A stretch of DNA of 64,000 nt from Kosakonia arachidis (GTDB lineage: Bacteria > Pseudomonadota > Gammaproteobacteria > Enterobacterales > Enterobacteriaceae). This document shows, one piece after another, positions 26,655 through 35,978 of this stretch (positions are counted from its first letter, which is position 1; the number at the start of each line of letters is the position of its first letter). Where the stretch lies: contig NZ_FPAU01000003.1 in assembly GCF_900116535.1 (NCBI RefSeq), forward strand, positions 312,403 through 376,402, in the 5' to 3' direction. The position numbers and the translations under genes are program-made. The notes beneath the pieces are model-generated. The model made no database searches, was not told the origin of the DNA, and saw nothing but the letters and a program-made list of their open reading frames with translations.

Positions 26655-27240
26655 ATAATCTAGACGACTTCTGAGTCGTTGATAATATGGTCTTTTATAT
26701 TCAACTGGTGGCATCTGATCACTCGAACCATGCCGGCGCTTACTGTTATAAGACATTTCGATGTAATCAAAAATATCGCTGCGGGCTTCCTCCCGCGTTC
26801 CGTAGATCTTTTTCTTTATCCCAGCACAGCTTCATCAGCCGACAGACCCGATTAATCCCGCACTGTTGCCCGATATCTCGCAGGTCGAGATGGATCTTGC
26901 GATAGCCATAAACGCAGCCGGACTCCAGCCAGAACTGTTTAATTTGTCCTGTTAGCCTCAGACCTGCCTGATACCGTGGGGAATGCGGCTGCTGAAGCCA
27001 GGTGTAAAACCCAACAGGATGAACATCCAGCACCCGACAGAGCAGACGAACAGGCCAGCAGCAGATGTTGTCACGGATAAGGCGTACCTCAGTCGGATAA
27101 CCGGGGCTGTGATGCATGATGTTGCTCTGTCAGCAAAATGCCCCTTTTTCTGGCTTGCTTCTTCTCGGCGTTTCCAGGTATAGTTTTCCCGCTGTCGCAA
27201 AATCGGCAGCCGGGCGTGAGAACCCGAGTTACTCAGTGGC
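26655..27240 (-). mobile_element. IS3-family insertion sequence remnant
   Basis: Two pieces of an IS3-type OrfB remain on the minus strand. The N-terminal part at 26767-27117 (VRLLCRVLDVHPVGFYTWLQ; GCVYGYRKIHLDL; GINRVCRLMK) and the C-terminal part near 26690-26815 (IYGTREEARSDIFDYIEM; YNSKRRHGSSDQMPPVEY) are joined in different frames with the DDE catalytic core deleted. OrfA remnants ([11 protein letters not shown]) lie to about 27240. Exact ends were not found. It cannot transpose. Confidence 0.75.
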
Positions 27241-27622
27241 GACACCGGACGCGCCATGCGTCTTTTTTTGTGTCTATGCCTATGTGCACCTGTTGTTTAC
27301 GCACCGGTTCTTTAACCGTTGTCGTACCTGCGTAATGGTGGCTCAGGCGGGGCAGCCCTCGGGCTGGCCGGTAGCCATTGAGGCCGGTTTCTCACCCCCG
27401 TCTGGGCTACCACCAGAGCGTGAGAACTCCGGTGGTGGCAATAACCACTACTCAATGGAGGTTGCCCCTATGGCTACGCCCCTCACCCTGTCTCACCCGC
27501 AGTTTATCTTTGTTTTCGCTGCCGTTCGTCGTTCCGTACGTAAACCGCGCGTCTGTATGCTGCGCACTCTTGCCGCTTATAAACACATCGCTCACCTGCC
27601 GGTTGCGGAGGTGCACGCATGA
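27116..27622 (+). CDS. Ash-family / Icd-like P4-type protein
   Basis: Carries the hallmarks of Ash-family (host-inhibition) proteins of P4-like elements: [32 protein letters not shown] (about residue 74 on), and a C-terminal [22 protein letters not shown]. The true start is uncertain: similarity begins near base 27250, while the ATG used here lies in IS3-derived sequence; ATG 27335 is the shortest option. Its stop overlaps the next gene (ATGA). Confidence 0.65.
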   Translation: MMLLCQQNAPFSGLLLLGVSRYSFPAVAKSAAGRENPSYSVATPDAPCVFFCVYAYVHLLFTHRFFNRCRTCVMVAQAGQPSGWPVAIEAGFSPPSGLPPERENSGGGNNHYSMEVAPMATPLTLSHPQFIFVFAAVRRSVRKPRVCMLRTLAAYKHIAHLPVAEVHA

Positions 27623-27846
27623 GCCAGCCCATCCTCACCCTTGACGATCTCAGACATCTTGAACACCTGCGCAATATCGGCCATCTGGTCAGCAATCTGG
27701 CAGCGGAACAGGACAAGGTGACTGCCCGCCGCGATCCGGCTGAGCGTCTGCAACTTATTTCCCTGATTTACCTGATGACGGATCAACTCGATGCCGTGAT
27801 CGAGCGCTGCAACCAGCGCTGGCTCGACGGGGCGGAACAGGAATGA
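27619..27846 (+). CDS. Small P4-like satellite protein
   Basis: 75-residue helical protein ([40 protein letters not shown]) typical of the gene after ash in P4-like elements; function unknown. It is coupled to the ash-like gene by a four-base overlap, and its own TGA overlaps another ATG. Confidence 0.65.
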   Translation: MSQPILTLDDLRHLEHLRNIGHLVSNLAAEQDKVTARRDPAERLQLISLIYLMTDQLDAVIERCNQRWLDGAEQE

Positions 27847-28145
27847 AACCGCTGTTACCACCCGTACTGTGCGCTGTGCTTTACCGACCGCTGCGGGGGT
27901 GTCTCCCGTCGCCGGATTAACCTGCATTTCCCGGGGCAAATTGCCCGGAGAAGCGCGATCCGCACCTGAAGGATAACATCGCTCATAAGCTGGCCGTCAT
28001 TGTACGCCAGCTTATGCAGCGGTTCGGTTAGTAAGTGTTCTTATTATCAGAGGCCAGGGCGCATGGGGATGTACAGGGGCGTAGATAAATTGCAGGATGT
28101 TCCCTCGCTTTATCAGAAAATCGTTACAGGGAAGGGGCAGTAACC
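27847..28145. other. Remnant of P4-like sequence with zinc-finger-like frame
   Basis: In the same frame as the preceding gene, after its TGA, 27847-27969 reads HPYCALCFTDRCGGVSRRR, a Cys-rich finger-like piece without a start. Nothing intact follows until 28146; the primase and later P4 genes are absent, so the satellite is truncated here. Confidence 0.4.
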
Positions 28146-28502
28146 ATGAAAAAAAGAATGTTGTTGGCTGTCGTATTTCTCTTAACGGGGTGCCCTGGGC
28201 CAGGCGATCGAATGGTAGATCGCGAATCCACAACGGTGTTTATTAAAGATAATCATGTTTGTGTGGTGTCGCCACTGAAGCCACAAGAACGGATTACAGC
28301 TATTCAAATCAACAGCGATAATAGCAATTCTCTTCACAAGATTTTCGATGACAAGCCTGTTTATGTACCGAAGGGTGAGTGTCTTCCTGTATTCGGATTT
28401 AAGTTTACGGCAGGGGAGCGGTATTCATTCGCCTATAATATTCAATCTGAGAAATCAGAATCACATTTAGTCACTGCTGAATTTTTTTATCCAGAAGAAT
28501 AA
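28146..28502 (+). CDS. Putative T6SS-immunity-type periplasmic lipoprotein
   Basis: 118 residues with a lipoprotein signal (KKRMLLAVVFLLTGC; lipobox LTGC, Cys about residue 16). The mature domain (STTVFIKDNHVCVVSPLKPQ; FKFTAGERYSFAYNIQ) is the small beta-sandwich type often encoded beside T6SS effectors and annotated as putative immunity lipoprotein. No effector is adjacent, so it would be an orphan. AGGGGCAG precedes the ATG. Confidence 0.6.
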   Translation: MKKRMLLAVVFLLTGCPGPGDRMVDRESTTVFIKDNHVCVVSPLKPQERITAIQINSDNSNSLHKIFDDKPVYVPKGECLPVFGFKFTAGERYSFAYNIQSEKSESHLVTAEFFYPEE

Positions 28503-28638
28503 GGTGTATTAACTCTGCCCTAATCTGATAATTACCGATTATTTATACAGATATATATCAAATGACATGAGGCTGGAATTTAAATGGTGTAATTGCCTTT
28601 TTTGATATGTTCACTCCAGTAACGGAGACAGGCAAATT

Positions 28639-28778
28639 ATGAGGGAAGAGAAACTCAAAGCCTTGCGGCTGAGCTGGCTAAAAACCTTAAAATAGAAGCC
28701 GGTCTCAATGCGTTTTCTCATATATTGACGAGGCTTTCCGTCGAAACGGTGCTCAATGCGGCCATCCCGGGATCGTGA
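28639..28778 (+). mobile_element. IS256-family transposase remnant
   Basis: After one frameshift the sequence reads AAELAKNLKIEAGLNAFSHI, then LTRLSVETVLNA, the N-terminus of IS256-type transposases, and then stops. The remaining 1 kb of the element is gone. Flanking 28503-28638 and 28779-29008 hold no intact gene. Confidence 0.6.
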
Positions 28779-29008
28779 AAGCACCTTTGAACCTCATCTG
28801 ATAAAGAAAAATCAGACGCATATCCAGTTGTGCATCACCCATATAGTGCGACCGCTTCGATGTTTTGGACACGCAGTACGTGAGTATTGTCCATTTGGGT
28901 ATGTATCATTTGCTCAACTTATTTTTCAAATCTGTTATTTTCACAAAGCCACCATCTGTTTTCTTCATTTTTTAAATAATTAGAAAAATATTTCTCTGGG
29001 CCTGTTGG

Positions 29009-29536
29009 TTAATATGTCTGCAACAGATTTCCGCAAAGAACTGTCTTCGTGTTAAATGAAAATCTATAATCGCAGTTTCTAATGTTGAGAAAGAAAAAAA
29101 GCTCATCATAAATATAGTCAACATTATAAAAAATAGCATCACTTGCTTTTTTGTTAATTATATCTTTAACGTCCCCTTTTATATTCCCTTCAGCATCAAT
29201 GATGTAGGCCTTGTTTTGGTCTTTATCATAGGGTGATTTTATTAAGGCGACTTCATCGCCATTCAATAATAAAACGGGAGCGATTTTATTATCATCCTTA
29301 ATTTCTATCTTTTTACCATTATGTAACCAACTTACACCCTTTGGTAATAACTCTATAGTACTCAATCTGTTAGGGTTGAGTTCCTTATCATAATTTCCAA
29401 GATCGTCTAATACTGTGTAATTGTGAATCGATGCCATTTTAACCACCACATTTTTTGGGGTAAATTTTTCTCGGTTTACCAACAGGTACAAGTCTCGCTC
29501 TATCCTTATAGTTAAGAATTTGAATTTGACTGCCAT
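29009..29536 (-). CDS. Hypothetical cargo protein
   Basis: 175 residues, AT-rich. Reads as a beta-rich soluble protein (KLNPNRL... VSWLHNGKKIEIKDDNKIAP; DGDEVALIK-like turns; YIIDAEGNIKGDVKDIINKK). No signal, no family recognised. Its start codon lies at the left end of repeat A copy 2, and it diverges from the gene at 29677. Could be an immunity-type protein; not shown. Confidence 0.45.
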   Translation of the reverse strand: MAVKFKFLTIRIERDLYLLVNREKFTPKNVVVKMASIHNYTVLDDLGNYDKELNPNRLSTIELLPKGVSWLHNGKKIEIKDDNKIAPVLLLNGDEVALIKSPYDKDQNKAYIIDAEGNIKGDVKDIINKKASDAIFYNVDYIYDELFFFLNIRNCDYRFSFNTKTVLCGNLLQTY

Positions 29537-29607
29537 AACCCTGATGTTGTCGCCTAACGCTCCGCTTGTTGCTGTACCACCAAAACGGGGCTTATATGAT
29601 GCTATTG
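29534..29607. repeat. Repeat A, copy 2
   Basis: Matches 15557-15628 (see copy 1). It covers the region between the divergent genes at 29536 (minus) and 29677 (plus), so it may hold their promoters. Confidence 0.75.
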
Positions 29608-29676
29608 CTTACCGTCTGGACTGCCTGAAAAATAGACTATAACATTGACAGTCAGAGTTTATATGGAGATGAACGC

Positions 29677-30378
29677 GTGAGCACCAGACGAGAGATAAAG
29701 GACGGGGCATCATTTGACGTACTCGACAGAGGAATAGTATACACCGAGGTGTTGGGCTGGATTGATATGGGGCATGCCCGTGGCAATGACGTGGCTGCGC
29801 TTAAACGTCAATTCGTTGAGGGGGAGCGTAGTGGTAAGCCGACTTATATAGCCATGTATCGGCAGGACATGGGTATCATCAAGTTCGCATCGCGGCTCGG
29901 TGTCGGGAAGTTCTCTCGCTGGGAAATTAGGCGTGGCCGGAGCACCGAAGATATTAACAGAATCATGCTGGCAATGATGATGAACACCGCATCCAAATTT
30001 GAAGGACTACAAAGCTTACGGTCATTCTCGTGGTATACGGACAGCGGCTTTAGTGGTGAGGATTTAGTTTCTGATCTGTTCGGGTTCTATCGGGCTATCA
30101 TACCGGGTCGGTATGGTTATCGTATCAAGCCCGTGAGTTATGATTCTGCCGTTCGCCGCTGGGATTACTATGGGGCGATAGGTTCCCATAAAAATCGTGG
30201 TTTCCGTCCGATTCTGTTTCCTGATCCACAAGATTCGTGTGTGCGACACCAGCCGTATACGGTGAATCTTCCGCATTTTATGACATGGCTCAGGCCGTGG
30301 GACGATTTCGCATCCGGGGTAGTTAAGGTCATTACAAATGATGGTACATCGCTCTCGTTCATGGGGGCGAAGCAATGA
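29677..30378 (+). CDS. Hypothetical protein, weakly DUF4056-like
   Basis: 233 residues starting at GTG. VYTEVLGWIDMGHARGNDVA (about 20-40) and FSWYTDSGFSGEDLVSDLFG (about 117-137) are reminiscent of DUF4056 proteins, in which a Gly-x-x-Asp-x-x-His segment and a Ser-x-Glu-Asp-Leu segment recur. The His and acidic residues would suit a hydrolase, but no catalytic role is known. Coupled by a four-base overlap to a membrane-anchored protein, like an effector-immunity or two-subunit pair. Assignment is weak. Confidence 0.5.
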   Translation: MSTRREIKDGASFDVLDRGIVYTEVLGWIDMGHARGNDVAALKRQFVEGERSGKPTYIAMYRQDMGIIKFASRLGVGKFSRWEIRRGRSTEDINRIMLAMMMNTASKFEGLQSLRSFSWYTDSGFSGEDLVSDLFGFYRAIIPGRYGYRIKPVSYDSAVRRWDYYGAIGSHKNRGFRPILFPDPQDSCVRHQPYTVNLPHFMTWLRPWDDFASGVVKVITNDGTSLSFMGAKQ

Positions 30379-30815
30379 CAACTCTGTTAAAAGTCATAAA
30401 GTGGTGCGCACTACTGGCTGTCACCGTGCTTATTCTCGTATGGCTATTTGTCTGGCTCGTTGCATCTGGCTCTGATGAAACAACTGCCTACAAAGAAAAT
30501 GATTGCTTCAACTACCACACTCTGACAGACAAGGACATTGAAAACGCCCCGCGTTTAACGGACGACTTCTATTTCGAGTCGCACCCCGGCGATGGTTATG
30601 CGCCTTCAAATAGCATTATCTTCAAGGGAGCGGGAGCTGTTGGTACAGCACCGTTGCGCTCTTACCTTGAAAAGCTTGGCTACACAAAGGAAAAGCGTAG
30701 CTTAGGGGAAAAGGAAATATGGTCAAAACCTGATCAGTTAAATGGGGATCTTTTCTATCTGTACTTTAATGCCGCCACGGGTGAAGTTGAGCTGACCAAG
30801 GTTATCAATAAATAA
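30375..30815 (+). CDS. Hypothetical membrane-anchored protein
   Basis: 146 residues. One N-terminal membrane helix (WCALLAVTVLILVWLFVWLVA) places the rest in the periplasm: a small alpha/beta domain (LRSYLEKLGYTKEKRSLGEK; DLFYLYFNAATGEVELTKV). Translationally coupled (ATGA) to the preceding gene. Layout fits a periplasmic partner or immunity protein for it. The stop nearly touches repeat B copy 2. Confidence 0.5.
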   Translation: MTTLLKVIKWCALLAVTVLILVWLFVWLVASGSDETTAYKENDCFNYHTLTDKDIENAPRLTDDFYFESHPGDGYAPSNSIIFKGAGAVGTAPLRSYLEKLGYTKEKRSLGEKEIWSKPDQLNGDLFYLYFNAATGEVELTKVINK

Positions 30816-30972
30816 GTCTCCCCGGCTTGAAAAATTGCACGCTTATGGTGGCTCCTCCTTCAACGATAAAGGCTTCAACTTCCCCCGTTCACTTCTCCCA
30901 GTCGAGGCTTGGCGGGCTTATCGATTGGCCTTTCTTTGTGGCATTTATGGCCCTGTTTCGCGTTCTGAGCGT
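30814..30972. repeat. Repeat B, copy 2
   Basis: Same orientation and about the same length as 17248-17408. It lies directly after the last gene of its cassette, as in copy 1. The remaining stretch to 31091 shows no gene and marks the return to housekeeping chromosome. Confidence 0.8.
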
Positions 30973-31091
30973 AGGTGTACCCTCTTATCTGCGCGGGTAT
31001 CCGCCTTGTTTGGGTCTACCAATCTCGATCCCGCGCAACGCAGCAATATAAGCCGTCGTCGCGCGGATCAAGGCGAAGCACTCCATCCCCT

Positions 31092-32636
31092 TTATCGACC
31101 CGTTGTGAAGAAAGCCACGGTCTGCGTGAGCCGCCGGGTTTGTTTTTCCAGCGCATTCGCTGCCGCGACCGCCTGCTGAACCAGTTGCGTGTTCTGGTGG
31201 GTGACAGAATCGATTTGTACGATGGCTTCGTTGACCTGGCTAATCCCGATGCTCTGTTCATCCGTCGCAACGGAGATTTGCGACATAATGTCCGAAACCC
31301 GCTGCACGGCTTCAATCATCTCATCAATATTATCGCCGACGATTTTAATCTGCGACGAACCGCTGTTGACACGGCTGACGGACTCCTCAATCAGCTCTTT
31401 AATCTCCTGGGCTGCCTGAGAACTGCGTAAGGATAAATTGCGTACCTCGCTGGCAACCACGGCAAAGCCTTTCCCCTGTTCTCCGGCCCTGGCCGCCTCA
31501 ACTGCCGCATTCAGCGCGAGAATATTGGTTTGAAAAGCAATGCTGTTTACCACATCGATGATATTGGCAATTTTACCGGCGCTTTCGGAAATGCCGTTCA
31601 TGGTGTCATTGACATTCTGCATCATGACACCGCCACGCGAGGCAATATCCACCGCGCCGCGCGCCAGTTCACGCGCCTGTCCTGCGTGTTCAGCATTCTG
31701 TTTTACAGCCGCGGTAATCTCTTCCATGCTGGAGGAAGTCTTTTCCAGAGACATCGCCTGCTGATCGGTGTGTCCGGCTATCTCCTGATTGCCGGCGACA
31801 ATATCCTGGGTGTTGGTGTTGATCATCTCCGCACCATCGCGGATCTCCTCAATAACGGAAGTCAGTTGCTCGCGCATTATCCCCATCTCATGCAACAGAC
31901 TGCTGTTATCATTGGCTTTTTTATTTACAGTTTGTGATAAATCCCCGGCGGAAATCCGCGACACGACCTCAGCGGCATAACGCGGTTCCCCACCCAGTGT
32001 TTTCAATGTGCTGCGGTTAATCAGATAAACCAGCACCGAGAGCAGAATACTGATAGCGATAAATTGGGCGGTGTTCTGATAAAGAGAATTGAGAAAGACT
32101 TCCTGAATATCATCAACATAAAGACCCGTCGTAATAATCCATCCCCAGGAAGGCCACGGAATGTTATAGGCAATTTTGGGCTTCGGTACGGTGTCTCCTG
32201 GTCGCGGGAAATCATAGGCCGTGAAGCCTTCATGGCCATCCTTCGTTACTGCGACCATATCCCGGAAAATATATACGCCATTGGCATCGGCAATATCCGG
32301 CCCCTTGCCAATTAACGCGGCATTAATGGGATGCATAATGACCTGTGCCTGGGTGTTCAGAATAGTAAAATATCCTGTATCGCCATAGCGTAAGTCTTTA
32401 ATGATCTGGATAGCACGTTGTTGTGCTTCCTCTTTTGATATCAGCCCTTTATCAACAAGTGCAGCTTGCGTTTTTACAACGTTAAGGGCTAACTGGGAAA
32501 CATACACTAACTCCTTTTTCCGTAGCGCTAGCTGGTCATCTTTAATTGTTACTGAACCAAAGAATAATGACCCGGCAAGGCTTAGAAGTGCGACAAGAAG
32601 TGGAAGCCATAGTTTATGCGCAAAGGATAATTTCAT
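31092..32636 (-). CDS. Methyl-accepting chemotaxis protein with sCache-type sensor
   Basis: 514-residue chemoreceptor that signals through CheA/CheW. Order: membrane helix (about 9-29), periplasmic single-Cache sensor (about 30-190; [34 protein letters not shown]), second membrane helix (about 192-210), HAMP linker, and a cytoplasmic coiled coil with the invariant hairpin tip [20 protein letters not shown] (about 380-400). No C-terminal NWETF pentapeptide, so it depends on other receptors for CheR/CheB recruitment. Cache domains of this type often bind small carboxylates; the ligand is not predictable. Confidence 0.92.
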   Translation of the reverse strand: MKLSFAHKLWLPLLVALLSLAGSLFFGSVTIKDDQLALRKKELVYVSQLALNVVKTQAALVDKGLISKEEAQQRAIQIIKDLRYGDTGYFTILNTQAQVIMHPINAALIGKGPDIADANGVYIFRDMVAVTKDGHEGFTAYDFPRPGDTVPKPKIAYNIPWPSWGWIITTGLYVDDIQEVFLNSLYQNTAQFIAISILLSVLVYLINRSTLKTLGGEPRYAAEVVSRISAGDLSQTVNKKANDNSSLLHEMGIMREQLTSVIEEIRDGAEMINTNTQDIVAGNQEIAGHTDQQAMSLEKTSSSMEEITAAVKQNAEHAGQARELARGAVDIASRGGVMMQNVNDTMNGISESAGKIANIIDVVNSIAFQTNILALNAAVEAARAGEQGKGFAVVASEVRNLSLRSSQAAQEIKELIEESVSRVNSGSSQIKIVGDNIDEMIEAVQRVSDIMSQISVATDEQSIGISQVNEAIVQIDSVTHQNTQLVQQAVAAANALEKQTRRLTQTVAFFTTGR

Positions 32637-32754
32637 AGCATGCTAACCTGTTGTTGTTGTATAGGGCAGGTATTGCGCTGGGCCCCCAGGTATCAGACCG
32701 CGCTTAATTTCTTTATCGGAGAGGTAAGGGAAATAATTAATCGATAATATTGGT

Positions 32755-32880
32755 ATACACGTTATCCTTCAAACTGCTTCTTTGTTGGCTTCGCCTTTGC
32801 ACCCCAGTCACTTACTTATGTAAGCTCCTGGGGTTGCGCAGTCTTGCCGCCTCGACGCAGTGTGAATGATTTTGTGTATC
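32755..32880. repeat. ERIC (IRU) element
   Basis: About 126 bases, the standard ERIC length, with the core CCCCAGTCACTTACTTATGT then AAGCTCCTGGGG and near-palindromic ends (TATACACGTTATCCTTCAAA ... AATGATTTTGTGTATC). Located between the chemoreceptor gene and 33 kb. The rest of 32637-33293 holds only the sites listed next. Confidence 0.75.
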
Positions 32881-33067
32881 TATGTGAAATTATATATTTC
32901 TTTTTTGCCAAAATGGATATTAACTTTATGATTAATATGTGATTATTTCTTCCTGGATGGCATTTGTTCGGTAAGTTTTAGCGAATATATGAACGTATTG
33001 ACGCTAATCATTTATGATGTAACAACGAAATGCTCATGGCCGCGTAACATGAATTAGATCGAAGCGG

Positions 33068-33083
33068 TGTGATGTTTTTCACA
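33068..33083. promoter_or_regulatory. Consensus-like CRP site
   Basis: TGTGA-TGTTTT-TCACA, a perfect TGTGA-N6-TCACA palindrome. No known promoter is matched. It is 125 bases upstream of the tiny frame at 33193 and 430 bases upstream of the chemoreceptor start. Confidence 0.6.
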
Positions 33084-33092
33084 TTATTCCTG

Positions 33093-33127
33093 GATGGCGA
33101 CATCACTGGCACGGTGGCGTCGCCATC
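33093..33127. repeat. Perfect 9-bp inverted repeat
   Basis: GATGGCGAC (33093-33101) and GTCGCCATC (33119-33127) with a 17-base loop, directly after the CRP-like site. It lacks a T-run, so it is not a simple terminator; a leader hairpin is possible. Confidence 0.4.
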
Positions 33128-33192
33128 GATTATCATTACGCCCGATATAATAAACAAATTCAGCGGGTGATTGGCTGAACGAAATATATCTT

Positions 33193-33321
33193 ATGATCGA
33201 AAGTACGCTAATTATCACAGCCGTTGCTGTAGATAAGCGCGAATACAGCAATATTGATAACCTTGCGAAAGATACAGGCTGTATTGCCCGTTATCACCAG
33301 GGCCAGGTGTTGTTCTCGTAA
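33193..33321 (+). CDS. Tiny frame of uncertain status
   Basis: 42 codons (IESTLIITAVAVDKREYSNI ...) starting at ATG 33193 and ending inside the 3' end of the convergent SDR gene. A CRP-like site and a hairpin lie upstream, but there is no clear ribosome site. May be a remnant of a lost gene. Confidence 0.2.
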   Translation: MIESTLIITAVAVDKREYSNIDNLAKDTGCIARYHQGQVLFS

Positions 33322-34010
33322 TCAAGGAAGAGATGGCTTCTGGCGCTCCGGTGTTGCTCAATCACATTGACCATGCCGTTGACGCTGGTACTCACATCAA
33401 TCTCAGCATCCACTGTCCCATCCAGCGTGCCCATCGCTGTCGCCACCCAACCGGGATGAATGGACAGAACCGTCTGTGATCCCTGGCTGATATCCATATA
33501 AATGCAGCGAGCCAGCATATTCAGCGCCGCTTTACTGGCCCGGTAAAGCTCAAGGCCTATCCCCGGTTCGGTATTACCGGCAATACTGCCCCGGTGCGAG
33601 GACATAAAAACCAGGCTTCCATCCGGCTTAAGCATCGGCAAAAGGTGTCGGGCCAGGCGGGCGGGGCCAAAAGCATTGGTCATCATGATGTGCTGGAATT
33701 CAGCATCAGAGGCCTGTAACACTGACTGATGCAAGGGGCCGTAAATACCCGCAACCATAAAAATAACGTCAAACCGTCGTTCACGGATCCTGCCGATCAT
33801 GGGCCCGATATGGGACTTATCGGTGACATCAATCTCGCCAGTCGTTAGATTGCCAGGGTAAGTCTCTGCCAGGGCAAGCAGTGAGGCGGTATCCGCATCC
33901 GGTAAGTGTGTGGCAAAAACTTCCCAGCCTCGCTCCAGGTACGCTTCTGTCAGGCCCAACCCCAGCCCTTTATCTGTCCCGACAATCAAAATGCTCTGCT
34001 TTTTCATCAT
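33294..34010 (-). CDS. Short-chain dehydrogenase/reductase
   Basis: 238-residue Rossmann-fold oxidoreductase. The NAD(P)-binding loop is altered (VGTDKGLGLGL, about 10-20, instead of TGxxxGIG), followed by VAGIYG in place of NNAG, a Ser (FMSSHRG) and the catalytic YRASK. The changes suggest a CsgA-like SDR subgroup; substrate unknown. Ten bases downstream of another SDR, so one operon, divergent from an AraC regulator. Confidence 0.85.
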   Translation of the reverse strand: MMKKQSILIVGTDKGLGLGLTEAYLERGWEVFATHLPDADTASLLALAETYPGNLTTGEIDVTDKSHIGPMIGRIRERRFDVIFMVAGIYGPLHQSVLQASDAEFQHIMMTNAFGPARLARHLLPMLKPDGSLVFMSSHRGSIAGNTEPGIGLELYRASKAALNMLARCIYMDISQGSQTVLSIHPGWVATAMGTLDGTVDAEIDVSTSVNGMVNVIEQHRSARSHLFLDYENNTWPW

Positions 34011-34020
34011 TATCTCCAGG

Positions 34021-34767
34021 TTATTGTGCGGTGTAGCCGCCGTCAGCCATCAATACCGTTCCCGTAACGAAACTGGCTTTAGGGGAGGCAAGCCAGATAA
34101 TCGCTTCAGCAATCTCTTCCGGCTGTGCCACCCGCCCAAGTGGATGCGCGTGTCCATAGCTGGCCAGCGTGGCGCGGCTGTCTTCCACTATGCCGGAAAG
34201 GATATTCGTTTCGACGACGCCAGGGGCGACGGCATTCACCCGGATGTCATACTCAGCTGCCTCCAGCGCCAGAACTTTCGTCAGTTGGGCTATTGCGCCT
34301 TTAGAGGCGGAGTAGGCAGCCGTGGCTTTCATGCCCACCATGCTGACCACGGAGGCCACATTGACGATCGCGCCCTGCCTGCGGGGCTGCATGACCTTCA
34401 GACTTTCCCTGCTCAGGAGAAAATACCCTCTGGCATTAATGGTCATAATGTTGTCCCATTCTTCAACGGAAGTGTCGGTCGCGAGTTTATTCAGGGTCTT
34501 GCCCGCATTGTTGATAAGAATATCCACGCCGCCAAATTCGGTCTGCGCAAGCGCGACCGCGCTGATGACCTCATATTCCTGGCTGACATCACAACGTTGG
34601 GTTATCACCTGATTGCGTTGTGCCAGCGTATGGAGCATCGGGTCGATATCCAGAGCCAGTACCTTCACGCCATGGCTGACGAGAAGTTTTACGGTGGCTT
34701 TGCCAATATCACCTGCGGCACCCGTGACTATTGCCACTCGGTTCTCTAATCCAAAAATATCTGTCAT
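34021..34767 (-). CDS. Classical short-chain dehydrogenase/reductase
   Basis: 248 residues with all classical SDR motifs: TGAAGDIG (about 16-23), NNAG, Ser in NVASVVS, YSASK catalytic pair, and the C-terminal GTVLMADGG of 3-ketoacyl-ACP reductase-like enzymes. It reduces or oxidises a hydroxyl/keto group; substrate not predictable. First gene of the SDR pair; the AraC gene at 34935 diverges from it across 167 bases. Confidence 0.92.
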   Translation of the reverse strand: MTDIFGLENRVAIVTGAAGDIGKATVKLLVSHGVKVLALDIDPMLHTLAQRNQVITQRCDVSQEYEVISAVALAQTEFGGVDILINNAGKTLNKLATDTSVEEWDNIMTINARGYFLLSRESLKVMQPRRQGAIVNVASVVSMVGMKATAAYSASKGAIAQLTKVLALEAAEYDIRVNAVAPGVVETNILSGIVEDSRATLASYGHAHPLGRVAQPEEIAEAIIWLASPKASFVTGTVLMADGGYTAQ

Positions 34768-34934
34768 TTTTATTCCTCACATACTGCGTCACGTTGTCCG
34801 CAAAAGGATATGAGAGGCAGCGCAATGCAACAATGAAGGTTACTGTAGAAAGATTATCCTTTTCTGTCAGAATGAGATTTGCTAAGCGTGTCTGATGCGT
34901 AAAAACTTATCCTTTCATATATTCAGGAGGAACA

Positions 34935-35861
34935 GTGTCCGGAGTGACCTCAAGCCTTACACGAAAAATGATCCCTGCTTTGCTGGCGCTGGCTCCTGAT
35001 GAAGGCTACACGCGCACCCGTATGAAGGAGATAAAGCTGTTGCGGGTCAATGAGTCGATGCCCCATACGCCCGTCCTTTATGAACCCTGCATTGTTATTG
35101 TTCTGCAGGGAAAGAAAACCGGGTTAATGGGCGCAGAGGAATTTACTTACGATCCTGGGCATTATCTGGTTGTCTCGGCACCGCTTCCTTTCACCAGTCA
35201 GACGACGGCCAGCCAGCAAGAACCTCTGCTGGCGATGTCTGTATCGCTTGATGTCGCCACTATTGCCGAATTACTGATTGAAATGGGTGAAGGCGACGGA
35301 AGAGGGAATGAGAAGGCGGGGATCCTGTTTTCCACCCCGCTGGGAGAAGAACTGGCCGATACGGTTTATCGCCTGCTGACGGCGCTTTCTGATGAAGAGC
35401 AAAGCAGAATACTGGGGCCGGGTATTCTGAAAGAACTTTATTATCGGGTATTGATTGATACCCAGGGCGCTGCAATCAGAGCGGCGCTCTCCGGAAAGGG
35501 ACATTTCAGGCAAATTGCCGCTGCTATCCGCACGATGCATACCCGGTTTATGGATCATATTGAGGTTGATATGCTGGCGAAAGAGGCCGGAATGAGTTCC
35601 CCTTCGTTTCATCGCCATTTCAGGGCATTCACGGGTACCACACCAAAACAGTATCTGATTTCCATCAGGCTGCACCAGGCGCGTTTTTTAATGGTAAAGC
35701 GGAATGTTACTGCCAGTGAAGCCTCTTTTCGGGTTGGCTATGTCAGCCCGACACAATTTAGCCGAGAATTTAGCCGGTTCTTTGGTTGTCCGCCCCAAAA
35801 GGAAGCTCAGCGTTTGCGCCATTTATTAAAAGTCAAAGCGGAATCCTACTGGCCAGAATAA
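34935..35861 (+). CDS. AraC-family regulator (AraC_N type)
   Basis: 308 residues starting at GTG after GGAGGA. N-terminal cupin-like AraC_N domain (MPHTPVLYEPCIVIVLQGKK, about 43-62). Two C-terminal HTH motifs occupy about 215-300 (MLAKEAGMSSPSFHRHFRAF; ASFRVGYVSPTQFSREFSRF). Regulators of this type usually activate the divergently transcribed oxidoreductases, here the two SDRs. Confidence 0.9.
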   Translation: MSGVTSSLTRKMIPALLALAPDEGYTRTRMKEIKLLRVNESMPHTPVLYEPCIVIVLQGKKTGLMGAEEFTYDPGHYLVVSAPLPFTSQTTASQQEPLLAMSVSLDVATIAELLIEMGEGDGRGNEKAGILFSTPLGEELADTVYRLLTALSDEEQSRILGPGILKELYYRVLIDTQGAAIRAALSGKGHFRQIAAAIRTMHTRFMDHIEVDMLAKEAGMSSPSFHRHFRAFTGTTPKQYLISIRLHQARFLMVKRNVTASEASFRVGYVSPTQFSREFSRFFGCPPQKEAQRLRHLLKVKAESYWPE

Positions 35862-35929
35862 TATTCTTTCGGCCTGCGTATTGGGGGAAATTAAAGAATG
35901 GATGAGCGTGATTTAGGCGAACAGTTAGT

Positions 35930-35958
35930 GTAAAAACAGCGCGATATATCGCGCTGTT
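35930..35958 (-). terminator. Strong hairpin terminator for the deaminase operon
   Basis: 24-base perfect palindrome at 35935-35958 (arms AACAGCGCGA / TCGCGCTGTT), 20 bases past the deaminase stop. On the minus strand it is followed by TTTTT. It may also stop plus-strand transcription of the AraC gene. Confidence 0.8.
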
Positions 35959-35978
35959 ACGACGAACGCCTGTCTCAC

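Noticed and set aside
27116..28145. A complete P4-like satellite phage
   Set aside because: Only the ash-like gene, one small gene and fragments remain; primase, regulators and an integrase are absent.
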